A stretch of DNA of 38,694 bases from a virus. The notes under the pieces are model-generated. The model searched no databases, was not told where the DNA came from, and saw nothing but the letters and a program-made list of their open reading frames with translations. How positions within the stretch are numbered: the stretch's first letter is position 1; every line of letters starts with the position of its first letter. This document shows, piece by piece, positions 1 through 7,808 of this stretch. The translations under genes were made by a program, and so were the position numbers. Location: IMG/VR virus record IMGVR_UViG_3300032144_000031, positions 1 to 38,694 of that record. One strand, given 5' to 3'.

Positions 1-44
1 TGGGCAGTATTGTAATCCCTATTCACCAATAGGTATTGTGCCCA
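1..44. other. Hairpin at left edge
   Basis: Outer arms TGGGCA (1-6) and TGCCCA (39-44) enclose an inner hairpin CCTATT-CACC-AATAGG (18-33). It lies just beyond the terminator of the leftward gene at 89-448. It may terminate a transcript entering from outside the window, but no clear T-run follows on either strand, so the role is open. Confidence 0.4.
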
Positions 45-45
45 A

Positions 46-80
46 AGAAATACCCCCACCTTTCGGCAGGGGCATTCTTT
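46..80 (-). terminator. Rho-independent terminator of the leftward gene
   Basis: Imperfect inverted repeat whose arms AAAGAAATACCCC and GGGGCATTCTTT close a short loop. Read on the minus strand it begins 8 bases after the stop codon of the gene at 89-448 and ends in a T-rich tract (TTTCTTT), as expected of an intrinsic terminator. Confidence 0.65.
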
Positions 81-88
81 GGATCAGG

Positions 89-448
89 TTACCGGAGATC
101 TTCATATGTTACCGGGCATTTGCAGTCACCCGTCTGGTGATCCCAATGGATGCAGCCTGCCCGGCCGTGCTCAGTCCGGAGGTGCCCACACCTAGGGCAG
201 GAAGTCATTCCCATGTTAGCCGCCTCAGCTTGCCTCACAGCGACCAGAAACTCTGTGACCACTCCCACCCATGCCCCATAGGCTTCCGTGGCCTTAGCGT
301 CGCTCTCAGCCTGTCGAACGGTCGGCGCATCGGTCCATCCGGCACTCCGAGCCATCCACTCAGCGCCGAGCATTCGGCCATAGTTGATTGCGTAGGTGTC
401 GCTGCGCACACTCGGCGGGAATTCCGGAATAACATTCACTACCTGCAT
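89..448 (-). CDS. Hypothetical zinc-ribbon protein
   Basis: 119-residue protein. The N-terminal two thirds look alpha-helical and alanine-rich. The C-terminal third carries CPRCGH (C-x2-C) followed by GCIHW and CKCPV, a plausible zinc-binding set. The start is supported by the purine-rich AGAGAGTGAGG just upstream on the minus strand. It is one of only two leftward genes in the window and has its own terminator. It is divergent from the gene at 654, and the shared intergenic region is full of operator-like repeats, so it may be regulated separately from the lytic operons. The longer rightward reading frame over the same bases lacks a good ribosome site and looks like a shadow. I do not recognise the family. 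Confidence 0.65.
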   Translation of the reverse strand: MQVVNVIPEFPPSVRSDTYAINYGRMLGAEWMARSAGWTDAPTVRQAESDAKATEAYGAWVGVVTEFLVAVRQAEAANMGMTSCPRCGHLRTEHGRAGCIHWDHQTGDCKCPVTYEDLR

Positions 449-463
449 CGGAGCCTCACTCTC

Positions 464-531
464 TAGGTAACTTGCTTACTGCGTAAGCCTACCACGCGTG
501 TCAAGAGAATCCAATAGGTAAGCGCTTACCT
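464..531. promoter_or_regulatory. Divergent operator region with GTAAGC half-sites
   Basis: Holds a perfect 16-bp palindrome AGGTAAGCGCTTACCT (516-531) and a second palindrome GCTTAC-TGC-GTAAGC (474-488). Further partial sites (AGGTAA at 464-469 and GCCTACC at 487-493) flank them. On the minus strand a -35 box TTGACA (499-504) is followed after 17 bases by CAGTAA (476-481), so one palindrome covers the presumed -10 of the leftward gene and the other lies just upstream of its -35. This looks like the operator of a dimeric repressor; no repressor gene is recognised in the window. Confidence 0.55.
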
Positions 532-617
532 GCCCCTAATGGGTGAACCACTTCACAAAACAATTCCAAAAAATCATTTAGAAAGGGTAGCGAGAATGGC
601 TTTCAGCGACTAAGCTA

Positions 618-627
618 TTGGTATAAG
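618..627 (+). promoter_or_regulatory. Candidate extended -10 promoter for the gene at 654
   Basis: TTGGTATAAG contains an extended -10 pattern (TGn followed by TATAAG at 622-627), 26 bases upstream of the ATG at 654. No convincing -35 box is seen. A five-codon frame with its own AAAGGG ribosome site (596-613) sits just upstream and may be chance. Confidence 0.35.
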
Positions 628-653
628 CAAACGGGAACAACCTAGGAGTGAGA

Positions 654-1136
654 ATGCGAAAGGTCACCGCAGTCAAGGTTATCGCTAAGGCCTACTTCTT
701 CGGAGCGATCCTGATCAGCTTCCTCCACCTAGTTACTGCAGCTAGGAAGGGTGGCCTTAGCGGATATGAGGCTTACACCGTTCCGGTAATGATCGACGGA
801 ATTGCAATCGTTGGTCTGATCATGCGGGGAACTGAATTCAGCGTAGCCACCCGTAAGATTGGCTTCCGCGTTCAGATCGGTGCTGGCGCATTCAGCCTGA
901 TGGGTAATGTATTCGCTGCTGAGAACATGGGCGGGGCGGTCTACGGGGTAGCGATCGTGGCGCTCTTCCTTCTGACCGAATGGCTTTCCGACAACATCAA
1001 GAGCGCTCAGGTGGACGTTGATGCAGCTAAGGCGGAAGCTCGCAAGGCCACCGCAGCGAAGGCAGCCGCTACCCGCAAGCGGAACGCTCGCCAGGGCGCG
1101 AAGGTAGTCAAGGCGGCTGAGGCACTGATCAGCTAG
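654..1136 (+). CDS. DUF2637/SpdB-like membrane protein
   Basis: 160-residue protein with about four hydrophobic segments, including residues near 10-30, 43-56 and 80-110, followed by a long alanine/lysine/arginine-rich helical tail. The segment PVMIDGIAIVGLIMRG matches the pattern of DUF2637 proteins, a family that includes the SpdB spread proteins of Streptomyces conjugative plasmids; assignment is by pattern only. ATG 654 is preferred over GTG 648 because AGGAG (644-648) sits 5 bases before it and would be inside the longer version. The gene stands alone between an operator region and a strong terminator. The basic C-terminus could face nucleic acid or membrane phospholipids; function in a phage is unknown. 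Confidence 0.65.
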   Translation: MRKVTAVKVIAKAYFFGAILISFLHLVTAARKGGLSGYEAYTVPVMIDGIAIVGLIMRGTEFSVATRKIGFRVQIGAGAFSLMGNVFAAENMGGAVYGVAIVALFLLTEWLSDNIKSAQVDVDAAKAEARKATAAKAAATRKRNARQGAKVVKAAEALIS

Positions 1137-1150
1137 ACAGACCAATAGGG

Positions 1151-1179
1151 TAAGGGCCTCCTAGGAGGCCCTTACTTTT
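1151..1179 (+). terminator. Strong intrinsic terminator
   Basis: TAAGGGCCTCC and GGAGGCCCTTA (1151-1174) form an 11-bp perfect stem with almost no loop, followed by CTTTT on the plus strand. It lies 15 bases after the stop of the gene at 654. The leftward gene ends at 1203, so the stem could also act on the converging transcript, though that strand has no T-run. Confidence 0.85.
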
Positions 1180-1188
1180 GCAGCGTTT

Positions 1189-1202
1189 TTGAAACGTTTC
1201 AA
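1189..1202. repeat. 14-bp perfect palindrome
   Basis: TTGAAACGTTTCAA lies directly after the stop codon of the leftward gene. It is AT-rich and has no loop, so as DNA it resembles a dimeric operator more than a terminator. Confidence 0.4.
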
Positions 1203-1775
1203 TCAGTAGGCGAACACCAGGATAGCCGCACCACTCAATTGCAGCGCTCCGCTATTGGTCACGTTAACGCGTACCTGTGAACCTGATAGCCGCTGTGCAG
1301 CCTTAAGCGTGCCGTCCGCATTCAGCGTGCTGGCGGTAATAGACAGCGACCCTAGCAAGCTAGCACCACCTGTGAGGCACGCTACCGCTGTGTACTCCGT
1401 GCCGACCTTAGGCGGAAAGATATCAATATCAAAGTTGGCATTGCTAAGCCCGTTCACCACGATTGATGGATCGGTGCCGAACGCCACACTGCTCACCCTA
1501 TGGCGTGCGTCTAGCTCACTCTGATTGAGTGACTGAAACGATGGACCGACGTTCACCCAGTAGCTACCGTTGATGACGGCGGAAGAATCAACTATCTCTT
1601 CAGACTCATTCTTGTAATCGATAATGCATATCGAGCTGTCACTGTCGCCGTTGATCTCGGCGGTATGGTAGGGGTTTACTCCCGTTATCTCCTGTGCGAG
1701 CGTCAATACTTCTGCGGCATTACCTCCGGTGAACTGGACGGCGCGGACCTTTGGCACTAGATCGATGATTGCCAC
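1203..1775 (-). CDS. Hypothetical beta-rich protein, possibly virion-associated
   Basis: 190 residues from the GTG at 1775, chosen because AGAAAGG (minus strand, 1782-1788) is 7 bases upstream; the ATG at 1793 has no ribosome site and would include it. Composition is rich in Val, Ser, Thr, Asn and Gly, typical of beta-sandwich domains of phage fibres, decoration proteins or Ig-like domains. No cysteine cluster, signal peptide or membrane segment is evident. It is transcribed away from the terminase operon and faces the DUF2637-like gene across a terminator. A virion or host-surface role is inference from composition only. Confidence 0.65.
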   Translation of the reverse strand: MAIIDLVPKVRAVQFTGGNAAEVLTLAQEITGVNPYHTAEINGDSDSSICIIDYKNESEEIVDSSAVINGSYWVNVGPSFQSLNQSELDARHRVSSVAFGTDPSIVVNGLSNANFDIDIFPPKVGTEYTAVACLTGGASLLGSLSITASTLNADGTLKAAQRLSGSQVRVNVTNSGALQLSGAAILVFAY

Positions 1776-1887
1776 TGTGCAACCTTTCTCCATAGTGGAT
1801 GGTTACTCGCACCATGCATGATCAACCAGACATAGACAATGTCGGATTAGTGTCAGGTTTGGAAACTCTCTGCTATCCTGCCTCGCC

Positions 1888-2364
1888 ATGAGGATTGAGG
1901 GAATGAGTGACAGTGACCATCGAGAGCTAATTAGCGAGATAGCCTCTCGCGAGTACACGGGTAGCCAGCTAGCCGTAAGGTGGAGTGTGGCAGTACCCAC
2001 GCTTAGGGAATTTGTAGCTAGTAATCAGGAAGCTATAGAGGCTGAGCGGCGTAGACTAGACACTCCTGAGAGCGCTCTCTCGGAAACGGTCAGCCCCACC
2101 CAGCTTGATGACTTGTGGATTACCAATAAGTTTCAACGGCTTAGACGCCTGCAAGCGGTGGCTGATGAGACCTATGACACCATTATCAACGGGCAGGCGA
2201 TGAATCCTGCTGAGCAGGCAACAGTGATCAGAGAATTCCGTTCGTACCTGATGCTAGCGGCTAACGAATTGGGCCAGCTACTTCACCGGGGATCGGGTGA
2301 CAACGCAACTGACGCAACCCTCAGCGTGGAAATTGCAGGAGTGGACATGGAGCAATTGCGATGA
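1888..2364 (+). CDS. terS: Putative terminase small subunit
   Basis: 158-residue protein with an N-terminal helix-turn-helix-like region (REYTGSQLAVRWSVAVPTLREFV, about residues 22-44), a helical middle and a polar C-terminus. That architecture fits small terminase subunits, which recognise the packaging site and stimulate the large subunit. The position, one tiny gene ahead of the large terminase, supports this; there is no signature motif. An alternative start is ATG 1903, with GAGGGA very close before it. ATG 1888 has no clear ribosome site, so the start is uncertain. It opens the rightward late operon. Confidence 0.65.
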   Translation: MRIEGMSDSDHRELISEIASREYTGSQLAVRWSVAVPTLREFVASNQEAIEAERRRLDTPESALSETVSPTQLDDLWITNKFQRLRRLQAVADETYDTIINGQAMNPAEQATVIREFRSYLMLAANELGQLLHRGSGDNATDATLSVEIAGVDMEQLR

Positions 2365-2495
2365 AGATTAGAAAGAAAGCGCATTGCACAGTTCCTAGAC
2401 ATGGAATGAAGTGTGAAGTAGCACACGAAAAAGCACAGAGATATCCGCGATGCACTGAAAAGAAAATAGTCTTTAAAATTGAGGCACAGTCATGA
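2361..2495 (+). CDS. Small Cys/His basic protein
   Basis: 44-residue, strongly basic protein (MKIRKKAHCTVPRHGMKCEV at the start) with Cys9, His14, Cys18, His22 and Cys33, spaced so that a small zinc site is possible. It overlaps the preceding stop by ATGA and its own stop overlaps the large terminase start by ATGA, so it appears translationally coupled to both. An HNH nuclease often sits next to terminases, but this protein is too short and lacks an HNH core. Function unknown. Confidence 0.6.
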   Translation: MKIRKKAHCTVPRHGMKCEVAHEKAQRYPRCTEKKIVFKIEAQS

Positions 2496-3901
2496 GCACG
2501 GGAACGATCGTAAAGCATGAATATAATCCCCGTGGTGGCTGCAAAGAGGTATTCGAATCAAGGGCTGAGGAAGTTCTAGTCAGCGGCCCGGCGGGAACAG
2601 GCAAGAGTCGGGCCTGCTTGGAAAAGCTATTCAGTATGTGCCTGCTGACTAGGGATACTCGCGCTCTAATCGTGCGTAAGACACAACGGTCACTCGGTTC
2701 TACCGCACTGGTCACGTGGCGAAACTTTGTCATCAAGGAAGCGCTAGAGACTGGCGAGGTTGTTTACTATGGCGGAAGCCAGCAAGAGGCACCACAGTAC
2801 CGATTCAAGAATGGATCTACCGTCACCATTGGTGGATTGGATAATCCAACACGCATCATGTCGTCCGAATACGATGTTGTGTACGTGCAGGAAGCAACAG
2901 AAATTACCATTACGGACCTTGAATTTATTAAGACTCGACTCCGAAACTGGCGAACTTCTTTCCAGCAATTGATTATGGACTGCAACCCGGCAGGCGATAA
3001 GCATTGGCTAAAGCTGAGGTGTAATGATGGAATCTGCAAACTCATTGAGTCCCGGCACGAGGATAACCCTAGACTCTTTGACGCCGATGGAAACGTTACT
3101 GAGCGAGGCGCTGCATACATTACAATTCTCGACAACCTCACTGGTGTGCGATACAAGCGTCTTAGATTGGGCCTATGGGTTTCCGCAGAGGGAATTGTCT
3201 ATGAGGAATTCGACCCCGCCGTGCATGTGTTGCCCTGGGAATACGACGAGGATGGGAACAGATTGCCATTGCCGGAAGACTGGCCACGCTACTGGACTAT
3301 CGACTTCGGGTACCGTCACCCGTTCGTGCTGAAATGCTATGCGGAAGGTCCTGACGGAGAGCTTTACATGTACCGCGAGATTCACTACACACAGCGGATC
3401 GTGGAAGAGCACGCTAGTCAAATTATGTCGATCGTTACCAAAGAGGTCGAGACCAAATGGTATGACCATTTCAATAAGGTTGAGCGCACGAAAACTGAAA
3501 CCGTGTGGATCGAACCTAAGCCGCAGGCAATCATTTGTGACCATGATGCGGAAGGCAGAAAGACATTTGAGAAACACACAGGACTAGGTACGCAGCCTGC
3601 TATCAAATTTGTTAATGATGGTATCGATCTGCACAAAGCAAGGCTAAAGGGCGACGAAACCGGGCCGCTATTCTATCTAATGCAGGATGCATTGGTAGAG
3701 AAAGACCCGTGGTTGGTAGAGAACCTACGGCCTACGTGCACAGAGGAAGAATACGCATCGTACGTATGGAAGGTAAGTCCTGATGGTCGCATCAAGGATG
3801 AACCTGTGAAAGACGACGATGACGGCATGGATGCCGATAGATATATGACGATGTTCAAGGACTACAAGGGCAAGGCTCGCGTCACACTCATCGATGCTTG
3901 A
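2492..3901 (+). CDS. terL: Terminase large subunit
   Basis: 469-residue packaging motor ATPase and nuclease that translocates phage DNA into the prohead. Walker A is GPAGTGKS (residues 32-39). Walker B is within YDVVYVQEAT (about 125-135), where a Gln stands just before the Glu. The coupling segment MDCNPAG follows. The C-terminal RNase H-like nuclease shows TIDFGYRH, IICDHDAEG and the acidic run DDDDGMDAD, matching the three acidic clusters of terminase nucleases. Length is normal for the family. The ATG overlaps the upstream small gene by ATGA. Confidence 0.95.
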   Translation: MSTGTIVKHEYNPRGGCKEVFESRAEEVLVSGPAGTGKSRACLEKLFSMCLLTRDTRALIVRKTQRSLGSTALVTWRNFVIKEALETGEVVYYGGSQQEAPQYRFKNGSTVTIGGLDNPTRIMSSEYDVVYVQEATEITITDLEFIKTRLRNWRTSFQQLIMDCNPAGDKHWLKLRCNDGICKLIESRHEDNPRLFDADGNVTERGAAYITILDNLTGVRYKRLRLGLWVSAEGIVYEEFDPAVHVLPWEYDEDGNRLPLPEDWPRYWTIDFGYRHPFVLKCYAEGPDGELYMYREIHYTQRIVEEHASQIMSIVTKEVETKWYDHFNKVERTKTETVWIEPKPQAIICDHDAEGRKTFEKHTGLGTQPAIKFVNDGIDLHKARLKGDETGPLFYLMQDALVEKDPWLVENLRPTCTEEEYASYVWKVSPDGRIKDEPVKDDDDGMDADRYMTMFKDYKGKARVTLIDA

Positions 3902-3919
3902 TCTTAGAGAGGCTAACTA

Positions 3920-4231
3920 ATGACCGTGTATGACCTTCCTCCCACGCGCGATTTCTTTGCAGCGAAGCTACATAGCCTGCTTGTTAGTAAGCGAAAGAGC
4001 GAGGCAAGCAATCGGATCCCTATTAACACGGTACTAGGTGGAATCGTGAGGGTAGTGCTTCATCTCGCTGGATTTTCCCTATTGACATTGGCAGGCTTTC
4101 AGTTTAATACTCTCGCTGGATTGGTCGTCGCGGGAATCTCTTGTTTCGCGCTATCGACGCTAATGACTCGATCGATCGACGGTGGTGAGCATGATGTGAA
4201 GCGAGCACCGGACTTGCGGACGGGACGGTAA
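3920..4231 (+). CDS. Small membrane protein between terminase and portal
   Basis: 103 residues with two hydrophobic segments (about 40-60 and 64-82) and charged ends. GAGAGGC lies upstream of the ATG. Gene order places it where some phages carry small accessory genes, but a two-span membrane protein here has no standard role. Three bases separate its stop from the portal start. Function unknown. Confidence 0.7.
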   Translation: MTVYDLPPTRDFFAAKLHSLLVSKRKSEASNRIPINTVLGGIVRVVLHLAGFSLLTLAGFQFNTLAGLVVAGISCFALSTLMTRSIDGGEHDVKRAPDLRTGR

Positions 4232-4234
4232 TGG

Positions 4235-5485
4235 ATGAAAGATCTCATTGGTACGCTGATGAACGGAGCACGAAGGGCGGTCAATGCGGCGCCCGTGCCG
4301 TACACAGCCTCTCGTGGCGGTTCACTGTTCGGCAATAATGAATCAGACGTCGATGTCGGTCAGCGAGCGTACGATGCTCATGGCTCGGTAGGAACACTAT
4401 TCGCTATTGTCGATCAGATCAGCAGGGCGGTAAGCGCTACCGAATGGCACCTCTACCGGCGCACGTCGGTACGCGACAAAAAGCGGCGGACAGAAGTTCT
4501 CAACCATGGCTTCATGACCGTATGGGATCGCCCAAACGATTTCTTTACAGGCGGTCTGCTGCGCCGCACGGTGCAGATGCACATGGATCTTGTAGGGGAA
4601 GGCATCATCGTTCTCAATAAGATCGGGAACGTGGTAATCGAAATGTGGCCTGTACGTCCAGACCGCATGACACCGGTAAAGCATCCTACTAAGTTCCTCA
4701 CGGGATGGATTTACAACAACGGTGAAGAAGAGGTTCCGCTCACACTTGATCAAGTAATTCAGATCAAGTATCCGAATCCGGCTGACCCGTATCGCGGCAG
4801 GGGACCGGTTCAGACTGTGCTCGCAGACATCGATGCGGCACGGTATTCGGCAGAGTGGAATCGTAATTTCTTCATCAACGGTGCTCGCCCCGGCGGCATT
4901 ATCAAAGTCGATTATCGGATGTCCGATCAGGAGTTTAAGGAATTCGTCGATCGGTGGCGCGCGCAACATCAGGGTGTAGCTAATGCACACCGGGTAGCTG
5001 TGCTGGAAAATGCAGAATGGCAAGATACGAATTTCAGCATGAATGATATGCAATTCGTTGAGCTACGAAACCTCCCGCGTGAGCTTATTCGGGAGGCTTT
5101 TGCATTCCCTAAGCCAATGCTTGGCACGGTAGATGATGTCAACCGCGCTAATGCTGAGGCAGGCAAAGAGATCATGGCGGAAGGCCAGACGATCCCGCGC
5201 CTCAGGGATTGGAAGGATATTGTAAACACCTTCCTACTTCCTCAGTTTGCAAATGGTAAATCGCTAGAGCTTGACTTTGATGACCCTACCCCGGTCAATC
5301 ACGAAGCGGCCGACAGGGAGCGCAATAGTCAATCGTCTAGTGCACGGAATCTAGTTCTATCGGGATATGACCCTGATGATGTTGCGGACGCTATGGGGCT
5401 ACCGCGCATGAAGTGGGTTGGTATTCCTGCTGTCACGTCTGTTAGCCAGACTGAGGAAGTAGATACCTCAGCGCAAAACGCATAA
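4235..5485 (+). CDS. Portal protein
   Basis: 416-residue HK97-type portal. It forms the dodecameric ring at the unique capsid vertex through which DNA enters and leaves and to which the tail attaches. Family-like segments include GSVGTLFAIVDQISRAVS near residue 50, the WNRNFFINGARPGGII region near 210 and ELIREAFAFPKPMLG near 285. Position between large terminase and protease is canonical. The last 40 residues are polar and probably disordered. Spacing to the protease gene is 17 bases with GGGAGG as ribosome site. Confidence 0.92.
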   Translation: MKDLIGTLMNGARRAVNAAPVPYTASRGGSLFGNNESDVDVGQRAYDAHGSVGTLFAIVDQISRAVSATEWHLYRRTSVRDKKRRTEVLNHGFMTVWDRPNDFFTGGLLRRTVQMHMDLVGEGIIVLNKIGNVVIEMWPVRPDRMTPVKHPTKFLTGWIYNNGEEEVPLTLDQVIQIKYPNPADPYRGRGPVQTVLADIDAARYSAEWNRNFFINGARPGGIIKVDYRMSDQEFKEFVDRWRAQHQGVANAHRVAVLENAEWQDTNFSMNDMQFVELRNLPRELIREAFAFPKPMLGTVDDVNRANAEAGKEIMAEGQTIPRLRDWKDIVNTFLLPQFANGKSLELDFDDPTPVNHEAADRERNSQSSSARNLVLSGYDPDDVADAMGLPRMKWVGIPAVTSVSQTEEVDTSAQNA

Positions 5486-5502
5486 GGAAGGGAGGAACCC
5501 TG

Positions 5503-6423
5503 ATGATGCCTCAGCCCGGATTGCGGGCACTGAACCTGCAAAAGGTTCGGTTGCTCGACCGCCTAGCCGCTGTTAAGCCTGAGCTAGCCAACGAGATTCG
5601 TAATACGAAACTTGATTGGTTTAGGATGCGAACGCGTAATGCGGTCGAGGATGACGAAATGGATCTGCCGGAAATCGATACGAAAGACGCGCAGGTCGGA
5701 GAGGTTTACATTTATGATGAGATCGGGGGTTCGTTTGGTGTCGGTGCGGTTGATTTCATCAATCAGCTAAATGAAATCGATGCACCCGAAATCACCATTC
5801 GGATCAACTCCCCGGGTGGAATGCTCATCGAGGCTATCGCCATGGCGAGTGCAATCGCACAACACCCGGCGCATATCACTACGCGGGTAGATGGTATCGC
5901 GGCGAGTGCTGCCAGCATCATTGCAATCTCTGGCGATAAGTGCGAGATGATGGATGGATCGCAGATAATGATCCATCGTGTCATGTGCGGTATGCAGGGC
6001 AACGTGGATGACTGCGCGGAAACTATGGCGTGGCTCAAAGAGCAGGATATGAACGTTGCCAATATGTATGCGAAGCGTACGGGCATGGATCCGGAGGAGT
6101 GCCTAGCACTCATGAAGGCCGAAACGTGGATGTTCGCGCAAGAGGCAATTGACATTGGTCTCATGGATTCCATGTATACGCGCCTTAAGCAGGGGACAGA
6201 AATGCCGCCCGGTGAAGAGGAGGATCCGGAGGAAGAGCCTCCCGCCGATGCAGAAGACGCGGCGCCGGAAGAGGATGAGGAGGAAGTTCTTAATTCTCTA
6301 ATGCATATGCCTCACCGCCTTACCAACCGTGGGTATCGCTACCTAGGTAGGAATAAGGCACCGGCCCCTAAGCCTGTCCGGTCTACTAATAGCTTTGCCG
6401 ATCTAGTCGACGCATGGAGGTAA
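5503..6423 (+). CDS. Head maturation protease, ClpP/S14 type
   Basis: 306-residue prohead protease that cleaves scaffold and capsid N-termini during head maturation. The ClpP-like core spans about residues 65-215. It shows INSPGG (101-106, oxyanion region), the nucleophile in GIAASAAS (Ser135) and the catalytic histidine in MIHRV (His158). A Glu/Pro/Asp-rich linker (about 225-265) leads to a C-terminal segment that may act as scaffold or be removed. ATG 5506 is an alternative start. The capsid gene follows after 4 bases. Confidence 0.93.
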   Translation: MMPQPGLRALNLQKVRLLDRLAAVKPELANEIRNTKLDWFRMRTRNAVEDDEMDLPEIDTKDAQVGEVYIYDEIGGSFGVGAVDFINQLNEIDAPEITIRINSPGGMLIEAIAMASAIAQHPAHITTRVDGIAASAASIIAISGDKCEMMDGSQIMIHRVMCGMQGNVDDCAETMAWLKEQDMNVANMYAKRTGMDPEECLALMKAETWMFAQEAIDIGLMDSMYTRLKQGTEMPPGEEEDPEEEPPADAEDAAPEEDEEEVLNSLMHMPHRLTNRGYRYLGRNKAPAPKPVRSTNSFADLVDAWR

Positions 6424-6427
6424 TTCA

Positions 6428-7786
6428 ATGCCTAAAGTGATTCCTGTTCCGACCACTACTGAGGAACTGCACGAGCAGTTGACCGACCGAGCCACCATGC
6501 GTGAGCTTATGGCGGACCCTGAGAGGTTCGCCGATCACATGGAGAGTGCCGTCAACGCACGCCTTAAGGACGGCGCGATTAACGGTCAAGTCACTGAGCA
6601 GACCGAAAAGTTTATGATTGATTGGCTGCGCAATCACCAGGGAGACACGGACGGTGTTGCTCAGCGCCTCAATCTGGACAACCCAAACGCTCGCGCACGT
6701 ATTCGGCCGAACACGGTTTACAACCGTAACGCGCTAGGCGCGAAGCATGACAAGATGTTCGCCAGTTCTGCTGACTTCCTGCACGCTATCTCGGAGCACT
6801 CTTACAAGGGTGAGAATCTGTCGCGGCAGCTTGACACGCTGAAGAATGATCTTTCGTCGGTCAAGCCGTCGGATGGTGGATTCCTCATTCCGGAGATTCT
6901 TCGCGCTGAGCTACTGCGTGTGGCGCTAGAGAATTCCATTGTGCGTTCGCGTGCCCGTGTAATCCCCATGGACAGCCTTACGGTGCCGTTCCCCATGGTG
7001 GACAGCACGTCCAACGTTTCCAGCGTGTACGGCGGTGTCACGGGCTACTGGACGGAAGAGGGCGCGACCCTTACGGAGTCTCAGCCGCGATTCGGCCGGA
7101 TCGAGCTAAAGGCCAACAAGCTAGTTCTCTACACTGAGGTTCCTGACGAACTACTTCGGGACGCGCGTCCGTCCATGGAAGCGTTCATCAATGACATCTT
7201 CCCTGAGGCAATTGCTTGGTTTGAGGATGTCGCATTCATCGTTGGCGGTGGAGTGGGTGAGCCGCTTGGCTTCCTCAACTCTCCTGCTGCGATTTCGGTA
7301 ACGCGTTCCACCACTACGGCGGGTAACAATGTTGAGTGGGTTGACATCGCGGGAATGTACGCGCGAATGCTCCCTCAGTCGCTTAACCGTGCTGTCTGGG
7401 TTATCTCTCCGGACGTCATGCCTTCCCTTCTGACCGCTACCCTCCCGGGTGGTGGCCCTATCATCGTGAGCACGGGTGGCGGATTCCCTGACGGTACTAA
7501 CGCGCCTCAGCTTTCGCTGTTGGGTCGCCCGATTGTTGTTTCGGAAAAGGCGCGTGCCGTTGGTACGGCTGGTGATATCAATTTCGTTGACTTCGGTTTC
7601 TACCTGATTGGTGACCGGCAGGCAATGAGCGCGCGACAGAGTGAGGATTTCCGTTTCTCGTCTGACGTTACCGCGTTCCGGGTTATCGAGCGCCTTGACG
7701 GACGGCCCTGGCTCGCCAGTGCTATTACTCCGCAGAATGGCGGAGCGACGCTTAGCCCGTTCGTCAAGCTGACCACCGCCGCCTAA
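6428..7786 (+). CDS. Major capsid protein, HK97 fold
   Basis: 452 residues. The N-terminal 120 or so residues are helical and charged, like the delta domain that scaffolds HK97-type proheads and is removed by the protease. The HK97 core begins near residue 140 (DGGFLIPEILRAELLRVA) and includes LYTEVPDELLRD, the WFEDVAFIVGGGVGEPLGFL P-domain segment and GRPWLASAITP at the end. Codon use differs from the early genes: 3 of the first 18 leucine codons are CTA. It is presumably the most highly expressed gene here. Confidence 0.95.
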   Translation: MPKVIPVPTTTEELHEQLTDRATMRELMADPERFADHMESAVNARLKDGAINGQVTEQTEKFMIDWLRNHQGDTDGVAQRLNLDNPNARARIRPNTVYNRNALGAKHDKMFASSADFLHAISEHSYKGENLSRQLDTLKNDLSSVKPSDGGFLIPEILRAELLRVALENSIVRSRARVIPMDSLTVPFPMVDSTSNVSSVYGGVTGYWTEEGATLTESQPRFGRIELKANKLVLYTEVPDELLRDARPSMEAFINDIFPEAIAWFEDVAFIVGGGVGEPLGFLNSPAAISVTRSTTTAGNNVEWVDIAGMYARMLPQSLNRAVWVISPDVMPSLLTATLPGGGPIIVSTGGGFPDGTNAPQLSLLGRPIVVSEKARAVGTAGDINFVDFGFYLIGDRQAMSARQSEDFRFSSDVTAFRVIERLDGRPWLASAITPQNGGATLSPFVKLTTAA

Positions 7787-7808
7787 TCTAGGAAAGGGAC
7801 AGAAAACT

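Noticed and set aside
38-466. 142-codon rightward frame at the left edge
   Set aside because: It has no ribosome site, overlaps the leftward zinc-ribbon gene that has a good one, and its product is low in structure.
27-1149. Octamer CCAATAGG at about 26, 511 and 1142
   Set aside because: Three copies in 1.2 kb, but placed differently relative to genes; taken as chance and two are parts of other structures.
4397-5053. 218-codon leftward frame opposite the portal gene
   Set aside because: No ribosome site or recognisable motif; the portal frame explains the sequence.
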